Below, piece by piece: positions 29,236 to 37,481 of a DNA stretch of 64,000 bases (positions within the stretch are counted from its first letter, which is position 1; every line of letters starts with the position of its first letter). The notes below the pieces were generated by a model. That model made no database searches and was not told the origin of the DNA. It saw only the letters and a list, made by a program, of their open reading frames with translations. Both the position numbers and the translations under genes were made by a program. Origin of the DNA: Planotetraspora sp. A-T 1434 (lineage in GTDB: Bacteria; Actinomycetota; Actinomycetes; Streptosporangiales; Streptosporangiaceae); the NCBI RefSeq assembly GCF_025420585.1, contig NZ_JAOEGB010000003.1:1-64000 (forward strand), written 5' to 3'.

Positions 29236-29833
29236 TCACCGTACGACCTGCGGCCCGGTCAGGAGGCGACTTCGGGAGCTCATCCCCTTGTAAGGAGCTC
29301 GCGGACTCGCTCCGCATATGCCCTCGGGTGCCCGCTGGGGCGTGAACGGGTGCCGCGTGATGTCCGGCTCCGTCTCCTGGCCGGCGGGGTCGATCCCGAG
29401 AACCCTGGCCACCTGCGTTATAACCGCCGCCAGGCCGTCACGGCGGTAGATCGCCTGCAGCTCTCGTAGCTCTCGCTCGTGGTGGATCCGTTCGGCGCCG
29501 GGCAGCAGCCGTGGGGCGACGGGCTCGTGCGCGATGAGCGTGCTCACTGGCCGGGGTGCCGGATGGCCAGATGAAGGCCGATGACGGCGCCGAGGCTGCA
29601 ACCGACCATGAGCGCCGGTTCATCGGTCAGACAGGCCAGCAGGTGGTGGACGTCGTCCGCGTGCGTCTCCATGGTCACCTCTCGCGCCGGATCGTGGACC
29701 TTGCTGCGCGACAGCCCTCGCCGGTCGTAGGTCACGACCGTGTAGTCCACGACAAGGTGATCGACCAGATCCACGCTCCGGCCCGCGTCGCCCTCACCGC
29801 TCTGGGAGATCAGCAGCAGGCGAGGACGCCATG
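29236..29833 (-). pseudogene. frameshifted alpha/beta hydrolase
   Basis: Two overlapping frames together give an alpha/beta hydrolase of the TAP-like/3-oxoadipate-enol-lactonase group: RLLLISQSGEGDAGRSVDLV, VVTYDRRGLSRS, METHADDVHHLLACL and the nucleophile elbow MVGCSLGAVIGLHLAIRHPG, then in the next frame VSTLIAHEPVAPRLLPGAER and ITRHPFTPQRAP. At 29546 the sequence reads CAGTGAGCACG where CAG-GTG-AGC-ACG is required, so loss of one G creates a TGA. The C-terminal third after TPQRA is also missing and no in-frame start exists. The nucleophile position (GCSLG) is intact, but the protein cannot be made whole. Confidence 0.75.
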
Positions 29834-30236
29834 CCGACAGAGGGGATCGGCCCGCACTCCACGAGTGTCCGGACGGTTCTGATCGTGGCCGCCGACATAC
29901 GCGAGCACCCGGACACCTCCGTCGGCGAAACCGCCACCCGGACGGGCCTGCCGCAGAGCGCCGTTTCGGCCGCCGTCGCGCGGCTTCGCGAGGCCGGTTC
30001 CATCGTGACGGCGACCGACCCCCGGGACCCGCCGCCGGCTTCTCATCCGAGAAGCTCCCGAGGCCTCCGAGCGCGTGAAAACCATACGCACGACGTCCGT
30101 CGACGACGCCCTGAGCGCGGCGCTCGGCATCGGCGACGCCCAGCGGATCCATGAGATCGTCACCATGCTGGAGGCGCTCGCCCGGCAACTGAACACCATC
30201 ACGCCCAGAGGCCGGAAGGCCGCGCGAAAGGGCTAG
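29831..30236 (+). pseudogene. frameshifted MarR-family regulator
   Basis: From the ATG at 29831 (GAGGACG upstream) the frame encodes a winged-helix regulator: VRTVLIVAADIREHPDTSVG, GLPQSAVSAAVARLREAGSI and VTATDPRD. The wing then continues one frame away as RRRLLIREAPEASERVKTIR, TTSVDDALSAALGIGDAQRI and a coiled tail ending in RKAARKG, stop at 30234. One extra C in the CCGCCGCCGG run near 30028 explains the shift. The start overlaps the 5' end of the divergent hydrolase remnant. The stop codon lies in the left arm of a MITE-like element. Confidence 0.65.
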
Positions 30237-30353
30237 TACTACATCGCTAGATCGTTTGCGGCCCTCGCGATATGGCTGCTCAACGCCTTTCATACAGGCC
30301 GACAATGACGGCATCGCAGCAGGTCGCGGGTCGAAGTGGCTATGTAGTACTAG
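30233..30353. mobile_element. 121-bp MITE-like element with 12-bp terminal inverted repeats
   Basis: CTAGTACTACAT (30233-30244) and ATGTAGTACTAG (30342-30353) are perfect inverted repeats bounding 97 bp of lower-GC, non-coding DNA. The CTAG at each outer end could be a 4-bp target duplication or part of the repeat. No transposase is encoded, so it would depend on a full element elsewhere. Confidence 0.6.
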
Positions 30354-30744
30354 GACCCGGTTCAGAGCCACATGCGGCTCGTCCGTCGCCGTTGCCGCAG
30401 CGCCGCTCAGCTCGCGTAAACGATCTCTCTTGTACGGTCATCTGGCCAGAGCCGCTAGAGACCTCCCCCGCGATTCATCCCATCACTGACCGCGAGCGCC
30501 GCCGGGAGGAACGATCCCGCCAGCGCGAACCGGGCTGGGGACAGTGAGGTCCGGCGCATGCCGCTCGGCACCGCGAGCAGGCGCGAAGCGTACGGCCCGC
30601 AGCGCCCCACACTCCGCAGTTCATCAGGCAATGGATCGATCCGAAGGGCCCATCGCGGGTCGTCGGGTCCGGCCCCGGTCCCCGCAACTTCCGAAGCGAA
30701 CTCTCTTGACGTTCACCTGTAACGAGTGGTTGCCTTCCGCATTA
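30354..30744. other. 391-bp stretch without a recognisable gene
   Basis: Apparent frames on both strands have no start signals or family resemblance. A TTGACG hexamer lies at about 30708 but I see no matching -10. I see nothing else of note. Confidence 0.5.
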
Positions 30745-30766
30745 AGAAACTTTCCTAAAAGTTTCT
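30745..30766. promoter_or_regulatory. inverted repeat AGAAACTTT-CCTA-AAAGTTTCT upstream of the secreted lyase-like gene
   Basis: These are perfect 9-bp arms around a 4-bp centre, ending 24 bp before the start codon. AT-rich palindromes with GAAACTTTCC cores are common operators of secreted polysaccharide-degradation genes in actinomycetes (from memory). The position suggests repression of the gene that follows. Confidence 0.5.
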
Positions 30767-30790
30767 ACACCCCCCACGCAAGGAGAAATC

Positions 30791-31399
30791 ATGGGATCTC
30801 TCACCCGGCCGGCGCGATTGTGCGCGGGCGCGCTCATGGCGGCGCTGCCCCTCGCCACGCTGGTCGCACTCCCCGCGTCGGCCGACCCGGTCGACGGCAC
30901 CGGCTGGACGTCGTACTCCCCCACCTTCTCCGTCCAGGAGAGAGGGTGTGGCAACGTCAGCGACCTCACCTTCACGCTCACCTGCTCCACCTCCAGCGGT
31001 GACCAGCGGGCCGAGCGGCGGTACGAGACGTACTCGAGCGGCTCGCGCCAGTTCGAGGGGTACTTCCGCATCACGAGCATGGGCGGCACCCGGATCAGCC
31101 TGAAGCAGACGTTCGCCGGGGGCCCGTTCTTCCTGCTCGGCGTCGAGAAGGGCGGCCGGCTCTACGCCGTGGAGGGGGGCACCACGATCGCGAGCGGCGC
31201 GACGGTCGGCACCACGGTTCGCGTCAACACGGTGCACGTTGTCGGCAAGACTCTCCGCGTCTTCATCAACGGGTCGCTGAAGTACAGCAGGTCCAGCCCC
31301 AGCGGCAGCTTCTACGACAAGTTCGGGGCCTACCGTACGGCCAGCGGCAAGGGGCCGATCACGGTCCAGTGGAGCAACGTCCAGTTCTGGCGTAAGTAG
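30791..31399 (+). CDS. secreted polysaccharide-lyase-like protein (PL7-type fold)
   Basis: This is 202 residues with a Sec signal (RLCAGALMAALPLATLVALPASA). The mature protein resembles small concanavalin-fold alginate/glucuronan lyases: GDQRAERRYET in place of the RSEL-R strand, SLKQTFAG at the Q-x-H strand, and SFYDKFGAYRTASG at the Y-F-K-x-G-x-Y strand near the C-terminus, followed by QWSNVQFW. The catalytic His of the QIH motif is not obvious, so it may be only a binding protein or a divergent lyase. AAGGAG precedes the ATG. It is monocistronic, with an operator-like palindrome upstream and a terminator downstream. Confidence 0.65.
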   Translation: MGSLTRPARLCAGALMAALPLATLVALPASADPVDGTGWTSYSPTFSVQERGCGNVSDLTFTLTCSTSSGDQRAERRYETYSSGSRQFEGYFRITSMGGTRISLKQTFAGGPFFLLGVEKGGRLYAVEGGTTIASGATVGTTVRVNTVHVVGKTLRVFINGSLKYSRSSPSGSFYDKFGAYRTASGKGPITVQWSNVQFWRK

Positions 31400-31422
31400 C
31401 CTCGCAGGAGGCACCACCCTCC

Positions 31423-31465
31423 GCGACCGTCCCGGCCGGAATCACCGGCCCGCCGGGGCGGTCGC
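31423..31465 (+). terminator. terminator hairpin after the lyase-like gene
   Basis: GCGACCGTCCCGGC pairs with GCCGGGGCGGTCGC: 14 bp with one wobble and a loop of 15 nt. It ends 21 bp before the next start codon. Confidence 0.7.
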
Positions 31466-31486
31466 TCCCCCTACGCGAGGCTGACA

Positions 31487-32275
31487 TTGAGTGCGAAAGT
31501 TCCATCCCTGATGTTGTCGCTTCTCCTGGCCGGGCTGGTCGGCTGCTCCACCGCGCCCCCGGAGAAGACCGTGCCGCCGGCGAAGACCCCCGCGTCAGCG
31601 GGGAGGGTCACCGCGCCAACGCCGATCCGGCTCACGGCCACGCTCGTCTCGCCGGTCGACATCACCCTGGCCTGGCAGGGGGACGATCCGGACGCGGTCG
31701 GCCGTACCGTCGAGTTCGCGACCGAGCCACAGGGCCAATGGACGATCATCGAGTTCCTGCAGGCCCGGCAGACGACGTTCACCCACCCGGACCTGATCCC
31801 GCAGACGCCCTTCTACTACCGCCTCCGATCGGTCTACGGCCCGGCGTCGCAGGCGCTTCAGGTGACCATGCCGAAGGGCGCCCTGACCAAGAAGATCCAG
31901 AAGAAGGACCACAGCTGGATGGCCCCCCGGACGGTCCCCGGAGGACCGGTGGCGACGCAGTCGATCCGGAACACCGGCACCACCGCGGCCGGAGCCCCCA
32001 CGGACCTGAAGGCCACGATCATGCACGCCAACGGCGTCAAGTTCACCTGGACGGATCATGCGAGCGACGAGGAGGGGTACCTCATCGAGGTCAAGGCCGC
32101 GGGGAGCCCGGACTTCCGGGTGGCCGCGGTCCTCGACCCGGACGTCAACTCCTTCGGCCTGATCACGCTGCCAGAAGAGAAGCACGCCTCCTTCCGCGTC
32201 CGGGCCTTCTACTACGGGACGCCGTCCAACGTCGCGCACCAGACGACCGGCGCGGATCCGTCGTCGGACGGCTGA
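31487..32275 (+). CDS. lipoprotein with fibronectin type III-like domains
   Basis: This is 262 residues from a TTG with GAGG upstream. The lipobox LLAGLVGC (Cys20) indicates a membrane-anchored lipoprotein, followed by a Pro/Thr/Lys-rich spacer. Two beta-sandwich segments follow: PIRLTATLVSPVDITLAWQG, then TPFYYRLRSVYG; and APTDLKATIMHANGVKFTWT, then ASFRVRAFYYG. These are the strand patterns of FN3 modules. No catalytic domain is present. A role in cell-surface binding or scaffolding is plausible but unproven. Confidence 0.72.
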   Translation: MSAKVPSLMLSLLLAGLVGCSTAPPEKTVPPAKTPASAGRVTAPTPIRLTATLVSPVDITLAWQGDDPDAVGRTVEFATEPQGQWTIIEFLQARQTTFTHPDLIPQTPFYYRLRSVYGPASQALQVTMPKGALTKKIQKKDHSWMAPRTVPGGPVATQSIRNTGTTAAGAPTDLKATIMHANGVKFTWTDHASDEEGYLIEVKAAGSPDFRVAAVLDPDVNSFGLITLPEEKHASFRVRAFYYGTPSNVAHQTTGADPSSDG

Positions 32276-32309
32276 GGATCCCCCCGCAGCTCAGCCGTCG
32301 TTACACTCC

Positions 32310-32981
32310 TCAGTTCTCGCTCGACACCGTCAGTTTCTCGCTCGACACGGTCCGGACGCAGTCGAGCGCGAGGAACAGCCGCCGGAGCACGGCACGGACC
32401 ATGCGGGCCTGGGACGGTTGCAGCACTTCGGCCAGATTGTCCACCTCAAGACCGGCGAGCACGGCGAGGACCAGGCGCGCGTCGGTGTTGGGGCTCTGCG
32501 AGCCCAGGCTGGCGAGGACCCGTCTGAGCTGGGTGCGGAGCGAGTTCTGCCAGGCGCTCGAGGTCCGTGCCAGCTCCGGCCTCCGACTGGATTCGACGAG
32601 GAAGGCGTACTCCGCCAGCAACTGCTCGCGGGCGTCTCCCAACCCCTCGATGACGAAGTCGGCCAACCTGTCGGCGAGGTGCTCCGATGGCAGCCCCTCG
32701 CGAAGGTCCGTGATCGTCTTGACGACCCGATCCGTCTCACGCTGGGTGTGCCGGTGGAACGCCTCGGCGATCAACTCCTGCTTGCCCCGGAAGTAGTAGC
32801 CCATCGCACCCAGCGGCATCTGCGCCTCGGCGGCGAGCGCCCGCATCGACAGGCCACCCAGCCCATCACGGCCGATGATGCGGAGGGCGGCGTCGAGGAT
32901 CTCGGTCTTGCGGGTGATCCCCCGCTCGCTGGGCGGCATCGTGCCGAGCTCATCAGGCAGGTCGTTGACGGGGGACGTCAT
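32310..32981 (-). CDS. TetR-family regulator of the amidohydrolase/ABC-transporter operon
   Basis: This is 223 residues. The N-terminal helix-turn-helix ITRKTEILDAALRIIGRDGL, then LSMRALAAEAQMPLGAMGYY, is a standard TetR head. The C-terminal domain is helical. The ATG at 32981 overlaps the stop of the upstream HDAC-like gene (ATGA), so the protein is made as the last product of the operon. It probably binds the two CGAACGTTCAAC sites at the operon head (inference). The C-terminus holds a 21-base tandem duplication (TVSSEKL-TVSSEN), similar to short in-frame repeats in neighbouring genes. Confidence 0.85.
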   Translation of the reverse strand: MTSPVNDLPDELGTMPPSERGITRKTEILDAALRIIGRDGLGGLSMRALAAEAQMPLGAMGYYFRGKQELIAEAFHRHTQRETDRVVKTITDLREGLPSEHLADRLADFVIEGLGDAREQLLAEYAFLVESSRRPELARTSSAWQNSLRTQLRRVLASLGSQSPNTDARLVLAVLAGLEVDNLAEVLQPSQARMVRAVLRRLFLALDCVRTVSSEKLTVSSEN

Positions 32982-34072
32982 GGCCGCTCTCCCTGTTCCG
33001 CCCGGAAACCCTCGATCCAGGACCACAGGTTATCGCCCAGGACGGTCACTGAGTATCCTCCCTCCAGCAGCGCTACCGTCGGCAGGCCGAGGCCCGCGAC
33101 ATGCCGTCCGATCCGGCGATAGTCCGCCGTCGTGAGCGCCGCGTCCCCTGAGACGTCCCCGTCGTAGGTGTCGAACCCGAGGGACACCACGACCGCCTCG
33201 AAGCCGCCGTCCAGTATTCGACCGGTGGCCGTATCGAGCAGATCGAGATAGTCGTCCCCTCCCACGCGGGGTGGCAGCGGAAGGTTGACCGTGCACCCCG
33301 AGCCTTCACCGGCGCCGGTCTCGTCAGGCCAGCCGGTGAAGTAGGGATAGTGACGCTCCGGGTCACCGTGCAGGCTGGCGTACAGCACGTCGGCGCGGTC
33401 GTAGAACAGCGCCTGCGTGCCGTTGCCGTGGTGGAAGTCGAGGTCGAGGACGGCCACGCGGGACACGCCCCCGTCGCGGAGCCACTGTGCGGCGATTCCG
33501 GCGTTGTTGAGGTAGCACCCTCCGCCGAACAACTCGGGACCGACATGGTGGCCGGGTGGGCGGCACAGTCCCACCGCCAGCGGAGCGCCCCGCAGGGTGA
33601 GCTCCGCGGCGGTCAGCGCGGTGTCGACCGAGGCGGCGGCGGCCTCCCACGTGGACGGCCCGACGCCGGTGATCGTGTCGAAGCAGTAGCGGCCGAGCGC
33701 GCCGCCACCGCCGTGAGTCAGCGGTCCCATCCCCTGGCGTAGCCGGTCGTGGAAGAAGGTGTCCGCGAAGACCAGATCGATGCCGTCGCGGGGCGGCTCC
33801 GCCGACGCCCATGCCGTACGGAGGAACTCGACGAGGCCGGCTTCGTGAACGCGCCGGATGGGCGCCAGGCCGTACGAACCCGGTGCCGTCAGCGTGACCT
33901 CGGGACGTCCCGCGAGCGCGGTGAGGATGGCGTCGACGCGGGCGGTGGTGTCGAACGCCGGGATCGCCCGGCCGCACTGCACCTCGACGGAGGGCGCGTG
34001 GCCGACATGAGAAGGGCAGGTCACGACCGCGGTCGAGGCGGCCGCGACAACCTGCGTGCCGGGGGTCGTCAT
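32978..34072 (-). CDS. acetylpolyamine amidohydrolase / histone-deacetylase-superfamily enzyme
   Basis: This is a 364-residue zinc amidohydrolase that removes acetyl groups from amines such as acetylputrescine or acetylspermidine. Catalytic residues are all visible: RPPGHH (H175/H176), DLDFHHGNGTQ (zinc ligands near D212 and H214) and VSLGFDTYDGD carrying the third zinc ligand. The ATG at 34072 overlaps the TGA of the binding-protein gene (ATGA), which decides the start and implies translational coupling. Its place inside an ABC-importer operon, opposite a ureohydrolase operon, points to deacetylation of an imported N-acetyl polyamine or guanidino-amine. Acetoin-utilisation AcuC is the main alternative, but no acetoin genes are here. 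Confidence 0.85.
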   Translation of the reverse strand: MTTPGTQVVAAASTAVVTCPSHVGHAPSVEVQCGRAIPAFDTTARVDAILTALAGRPEVTLTAPGSYGLAPIRRVHEAGLVEFLRTAWASAEPPRDGIDLVFADTFFHDRLRQGMGPLTHGGGGALGRYCFDTITGVGPSTWEAAAASVDTALTAAELTLRGAPLAVGLCRPPGHHVGPELFGGGCYLNNAGIAAQWLRDGGVSRVAVLDLDFHHGNGTQALFYDRADVLYASLHGDPERHYPYFTGWPDETGAGEGSGCTVNLPLPPRVGGDDYLDLLDTATGRILDGGFEAVVVSLGFDTYDGDVSGDAALTTADYRRIGRHVAGLGLPTVALLEGGYSVTVLGDNLWSWIEGFRAEQGERP

Positions 34073-35625
34073 GAGGTGGGCTCCAGGGTTGCGAGGTCGA
34101 CGGTGAACACCCACGGCATCTGGTGGCGCCAGCCGGTCAGGCCGGCCTTGGCCGCGATGGTGTCACGCACGTCCGCGATGTTGATCCAGCACAGTGAGTT
34201 CTGGTACTCGCGCGCCGCCTTCGTGTAGAGCTCCTGGGACTCGGAGCGGTCGACCGTCACCCGAGCGGCGTCGGCGAGCTTGTCGGCGGCCGGGACCGAG
34301 CACCCGAGGAAGTTGACCGGAGCCTTCGCCGCCTGGTAGATCGACATCCACGTGTCGACGTGTGCCGCGTCGGGGTTCATCGCCGCGACAAGGATGTCGG
34401 GACGCTGCTTCGGCTCGGCCGGAAGCGCGAACACCTGGGCCGGGCCGTACGGGCGGACGGTCGCGGTCAGGCCGGCCTGCTGCATCTGGATCTGGAGCGT
34501 GTTCGCGAGTTGCTGCAGCGAGTTGTCGCCGTAGTAGCCGATCGTGATGCTTTTGTCTTTATTTCCGGACAAGGCGGCCAGCGCCTGAGGGTTGGCCTGC
34601 CACATGTCGGAAGCCGCGCCCTTCGGCAGCATGCCTTCCGGGTAGACCTCGGTGGAGGCGGTCGCCCTGTCCCCGTAGATCTGTTTCGTCAGCGCCACCG
34701 TGTCGAGCGAGTCCCGGAGCGCCTGCCGGGCGGCGTGCGGGCCGAACACGGCCGAGTCCGGATTCACCCAGATCTGCGTCTTGAACAAGGTGGGAAAATT
34801 CTGCACCTGGAAGCCGGGGTTCTGCTTGATCGCCGCGTAGTCCCGGGTGTTCAGACCGTGCAGCACCATGTCGAGCTGGCCGCCCTGGAGCTCGATGGAC
34901 TGCGTGGAAAAGTCCGGGACGACGGCGAAGTCGACCTCGGCGAAACGCGGCTTGCCGCCCCAGTAGTGAGCGTTGGCGGTGAGCACGTAGCGCGTGGTCT
35001 TGACGACACTGGAGAGCTGGTACGGACCCGTGCCCGCCGTGTGCGCGCCGAGCCATCCCGCTCCGTGGTCGTCCCCTGCGGCGTGGGCCTTCACCGCCGC
35101 CGGGCTGACCGCGACCGGCCCGTACGGCGAGGCCAGGTAGTCCAGGAACGGCGCCACCGGCCTCTTGAGACGGACGACGAAGGTCGCGGGATCGGGAGCG
35201 TCCGTGGACTCGACCTCGGCCAGCGTGTAGGCGGGACCACCGGCGAGCGCGACGCGCCGCTCGAAGCTCGCCTTCATCGCGGCGGCGTCGAAGGCCGTGC
35301 CGTCGCTGAACTTGACGTCCGTCCGCAGGGCGAAGGTGTAGGTCTTCCCGTCGGAGGACACCTTCCAGCTCTTGGCGAGCAGGCCGGTGATCTCCGCCGA
35401 GTCCGGCTTGTACGTCAGCAGGCCCTGGTAGGCCGCAGTGGTGATCTGCAGGCCCTCGGCCTCGTAGTAGGTGTCCGGATCGAGTGGCGCCGGGTCGGCG
35501 CTCAGCGCCAAGCGCAGCGTGGTGGGAGTGGAGGTCGATGGGGCCGAGGGGCTGTTCCCGGAGCAGGCCGTCAGGCCGGCGCCGAGAGTGAGCGTGAGGA
35601 CGAGTGCCGAGGTGACCGTGCGCAT
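34069..35625 (-). CDS. family 5 (oligopeptide/dipeptide-type) extracellular solute-binding lipoprotein
   Basis: This is 518 residues with signal MRTVTSALVLTLTLGAGLTA and lipobox LTAC. The SBP_bac_5 motifs are clear: LRLALSADPAPLDPDTYYEA, ITGLLAKSWKVSSDGKTYTF, ALRTDVKFSDGTAFDAAAMK and AGTGPYQL. The protein captures substrate outside the cell and delivers it to the two permeases encoded upstream in the operon. Family members bind peptides, opines, nickel or small cations. The company of deacetylase and ureohydrolase genes suggests an acetylated polyamine-like ligand. The start lies 21 bp after the permease stop. Confidence 0.9.
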   Translation of the reverse strand: MRTVTSALVLTLTLGAGLTACSGNSPSAPSTSTPTTLRLALSADPAPLDPDTYYEAEGLQITTAAYQGLLTYKPDSAEITGLLAKSWKVSSDGKTYTFALRTDVKFSDGTAFDAAAMKASFERRVALAGGPAYTLAEVESTDAPDPATFVVRLKRPVAPFLDYLASPYGPVAVSPAAVKAHAAGDDHGAGWLGAHTAGTGPYQLSSVVKTTRYVLTANAHYWGGKPRFAEVDFAVVPDFSTQSIELQGGQLDMVLHGLNTRDYAAIKQNPGFQVQNFPTLFKTQIWVNPDSAVFGPHAARQALRDSLDTVALTKQIYGDRATASTEVYPEGMLPKGAASDMWQANPQALAALSGNKDKSITIGYYGDNSLQQLANTLQIQMQQAGLTATVRPYGPAQVFALPAEPKQRPDILVAAMNPDAAHVDTWMSIYQAAKAPVNFLGCSVPAADKLADAARVTVDRSESQELYTKAAREYQNSLCWINIADVRDTIAAKAGLTGWRHQMPWVFTVDLATLEPTS

Positions 35626-35646
35626 GGTCGTGACCTTTGATGGTGA

Positions 35647-36642
35647 TTAGCGGGCGAGTCGTGGGTCGAGGACGGCTTGGGTGATGTCGACGGCGGTGTT
35701 CACCGCGACGTACGCGACGGCGAGCAGCAGGGTGGTGCCCGCGATGGCGGGGAAGTCGGAGGTGGGGATGCTCTGGGAGATGTACAGCCCGAGCCCCGGC
35801 CAGGCGAAGACGGTCTCGACGACCACGAGGCTCGCGAAGACGCTGCCGAGCTGGAGCCCCGCCATCGACAGCGGGGTGGTCGCCGAGTTGCGCAGCCCGT
35901 GGTGCAGCAGGATCGCCCGTCGCGAGAGGCCCTTGGCCTTCGCGGTGCGGATGTGGTCGGACTCCAGTGCCGTGGTGAGGCTGGAGCGCAGCGTACGGCC
36001 GACCGCGATCGCGGGCAGCAGTGCCACGCAGACCGCGGGCATGACCAGATGGCGGAGGGCGTCGAGCGTGACGTCGGGGCGGCCGGTGAGCAACCCGTCG
36101 ACGGTCAGCAGTCCCGTAGGACCGCCGGGAGGATCGGCGATCGACGTGCGCCCGGTGGGGGGCAGCCAGCCCAGGTTCCGGTAGAACACCATGATGCCCA
36201 GCAGCGTCAGCAGGAAGGCGGGCGCGGAGGCGATCGCCAGGAGCACGGTGTTCAGCGGGGCCGCGCCACGCCAGCGGCCGGCCGTACCGATCCCGAGCAC
36301 GAGGGCCAGGACGGCGGCGATCAGGCAGGAGAACAGGGCCAGTTCGATGCTCGCGGGAAGGAACTGCGCGATGTCGGTCGCCACCGGTCTGTGGGTGCGC
36401 AGCGAGGTCTGGAGGTCCCCCGTGGCGGCGCCCGTCACGTAGTGCCACCACTGCGCGTACAGCGGGAGGTCGTAGCCCAACTGGTGGCGCACGGCGTCGA
36501 CCTGCGCCGTGGAGGCCGACGGGCCGACCAGCACGCGCACGGGATCGGTCGCCGACAGATGCTGCAGGACGAAGAGAACGACCGTCAGGCCGAGGCAGAT
36601 GGCGACCGCCCCGGCGAGCCTGCGACCGGCCAGTGCGAGCAT
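35647..36642 (-). CDS. ABC permease, DppB/OppB type
   Basis: This is 331 residues with six membrane segments. The conserved N-terminal part (LAGAVAICLGLTVVLFVLQH), the periplasmic RVLVGPSASTAQVDAVRHQL, and the cytoplasmic EAA-like loop SSLTTALESDHIRTAKAKGL contacting the ATPase are all present. Its ATG at 36642 overlaps the TGA of the DppC-type gene (TGATG). Confidence 0.9.
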   Translation of the reverse strand: MLALAGRRLAGAVAICLGLTVVLFVLQHLSATDPVRVLVGPSASTAQVDAVRHQLGYDLPLYAQWWHYVTGAATGDLQTSLRTHRPVATDIAQFLPASIELALFSCLIAAVLALVLGIGTAGRWRGAAPLNTVLLAIASAPAFLLTLLGIMVFYRNLGWLPPTGRTSIADPPGGPTGLLTVDGLLTGRPDVTLDALRHLVMPAVCVALLPAIAVGRTLRSSLTTALESDHIRTAKAKGLSRRAILLHHGLRNSATTPLSMAGLQLGSVFASLVVVETVFAWPGLGLYISQSIPTSDFPAIAGTTLLLAVAYVAVNTAVDITQAVLDPRLAR

Positions 36643-37481
36643 CAGATCCTCCCTGACTGGGCTTGCAGCCGGTCACCGGACAGGTTGGCCGCGAAGGTGA
36701 GGACGGCCACGCCGATTCCCGGAAAGACGGGGATCCACCATGCCGTGAGGATCGAGGACAGGCCCTGGGTCGCCATGGCGCCCAGCTCCGGCGCGGGCGG
36801 CGGCGCTCCGAGCCCGAGGAAGGACAGGCCCGCGAGCGTGAGCACCACGTATCCGAGGTCCAGGCTCGCGGCGACCACGAGCGAGGACCATGTGCCCGGC
36901 AGGACATGGTGCGTGGCGACCCTGAGCCGTCCGATCCCGCTGAGCCGCGCGGCCTCGACATGCGGCCGCGAACGGATGGCGCGCACCTCGCCGCGGACGA
37001 TCCTCGCGTAGTAGGGCCACCACACGACGCTGACGCCGATGAGCGTGTGTTCCAGCGACGGCCCGATCGCGGCGACCACGGCGATAGCGACGAGGGCGCC
37101 GGGCATCGCCAGGAACCCGTCGGTGATCCGCATCAGCAGTTCGTCGAGCCAGCGCGGCCCGAGGCCCGCGAGCACGCCGGCGACCAGGCCGATCAGCATG
37201 CCGACGCCGACCACGGCGAGAGCCGACAGCCAGCTCAGGCGCAAGCCGTACAGCACGCGGGAGAAGACGTCGTGGCCCACGTCGTCGGTGCCGAACAGCG
37301 CCGAAGCGCCCGGCGGGGTGAACGGGACCCCCGCCGCCTCGGTCGCGGTGTGCGGCGCGACTAGGGGACCGAGCACGGCCAGGAGCGTGATGACCGCCAC
37401 GGCGACGAGCCCGCCGTTCAGCCTGGACAGGCCGCCCGCGAGCCGGCCGGATGCGCGCGTGGAGGTGAGGATGGCGGTCAT
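36642..37481 (-). CDS. ABC permease, DppC/OppC type
   Basis: This is 279 residues with about six membrane segments: LNGGLVAVAVITLLAVLGPL, then the FGTDDVGHDVFSRVLYGLRL motif typical of DppC, and the EAA loop VRAIRSRPHVEAARLSGIGR. The ATG at 37481 overlaps the TGA of the ATPase gene (ATGA), which fixes the start. It forms the heterodimeric membrane channel with the DppB-type partner. Confidence 0.9.
   Translation of the reverse strand: MTAILTSTRASGRLAGGLSRLNGGLVAVAVITLLAVLGPLVAPHTATEAAGVPFTPPGASALFGTDDVGHDVFSRVLYGLRLSWLSALAVVGVGMLIGLVAGVLAGLGPRWLDELLMRITDGFLAMPGALVAIAVVAAIGPSLEHTLIGVSVVWWPYYARIVRGEVRAIRSRPHVEAARLSGIGRLRVATHHVLPGTWSSLVVAASLDLGYVVLTLAGLSFLGLGAPPPAPELGAMATQGLSSILTAWWIPVFPGIGVAVLTFAANLSGDRLQAQSGRI

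Noticed and set aside
34559-36961. 800-residue minus-strand frame across the ABC transporter genes
   Set aside because: It is in the wrong frame of the binding-protein and permease genes; its composition is Arg/Pro-rich without motifs.
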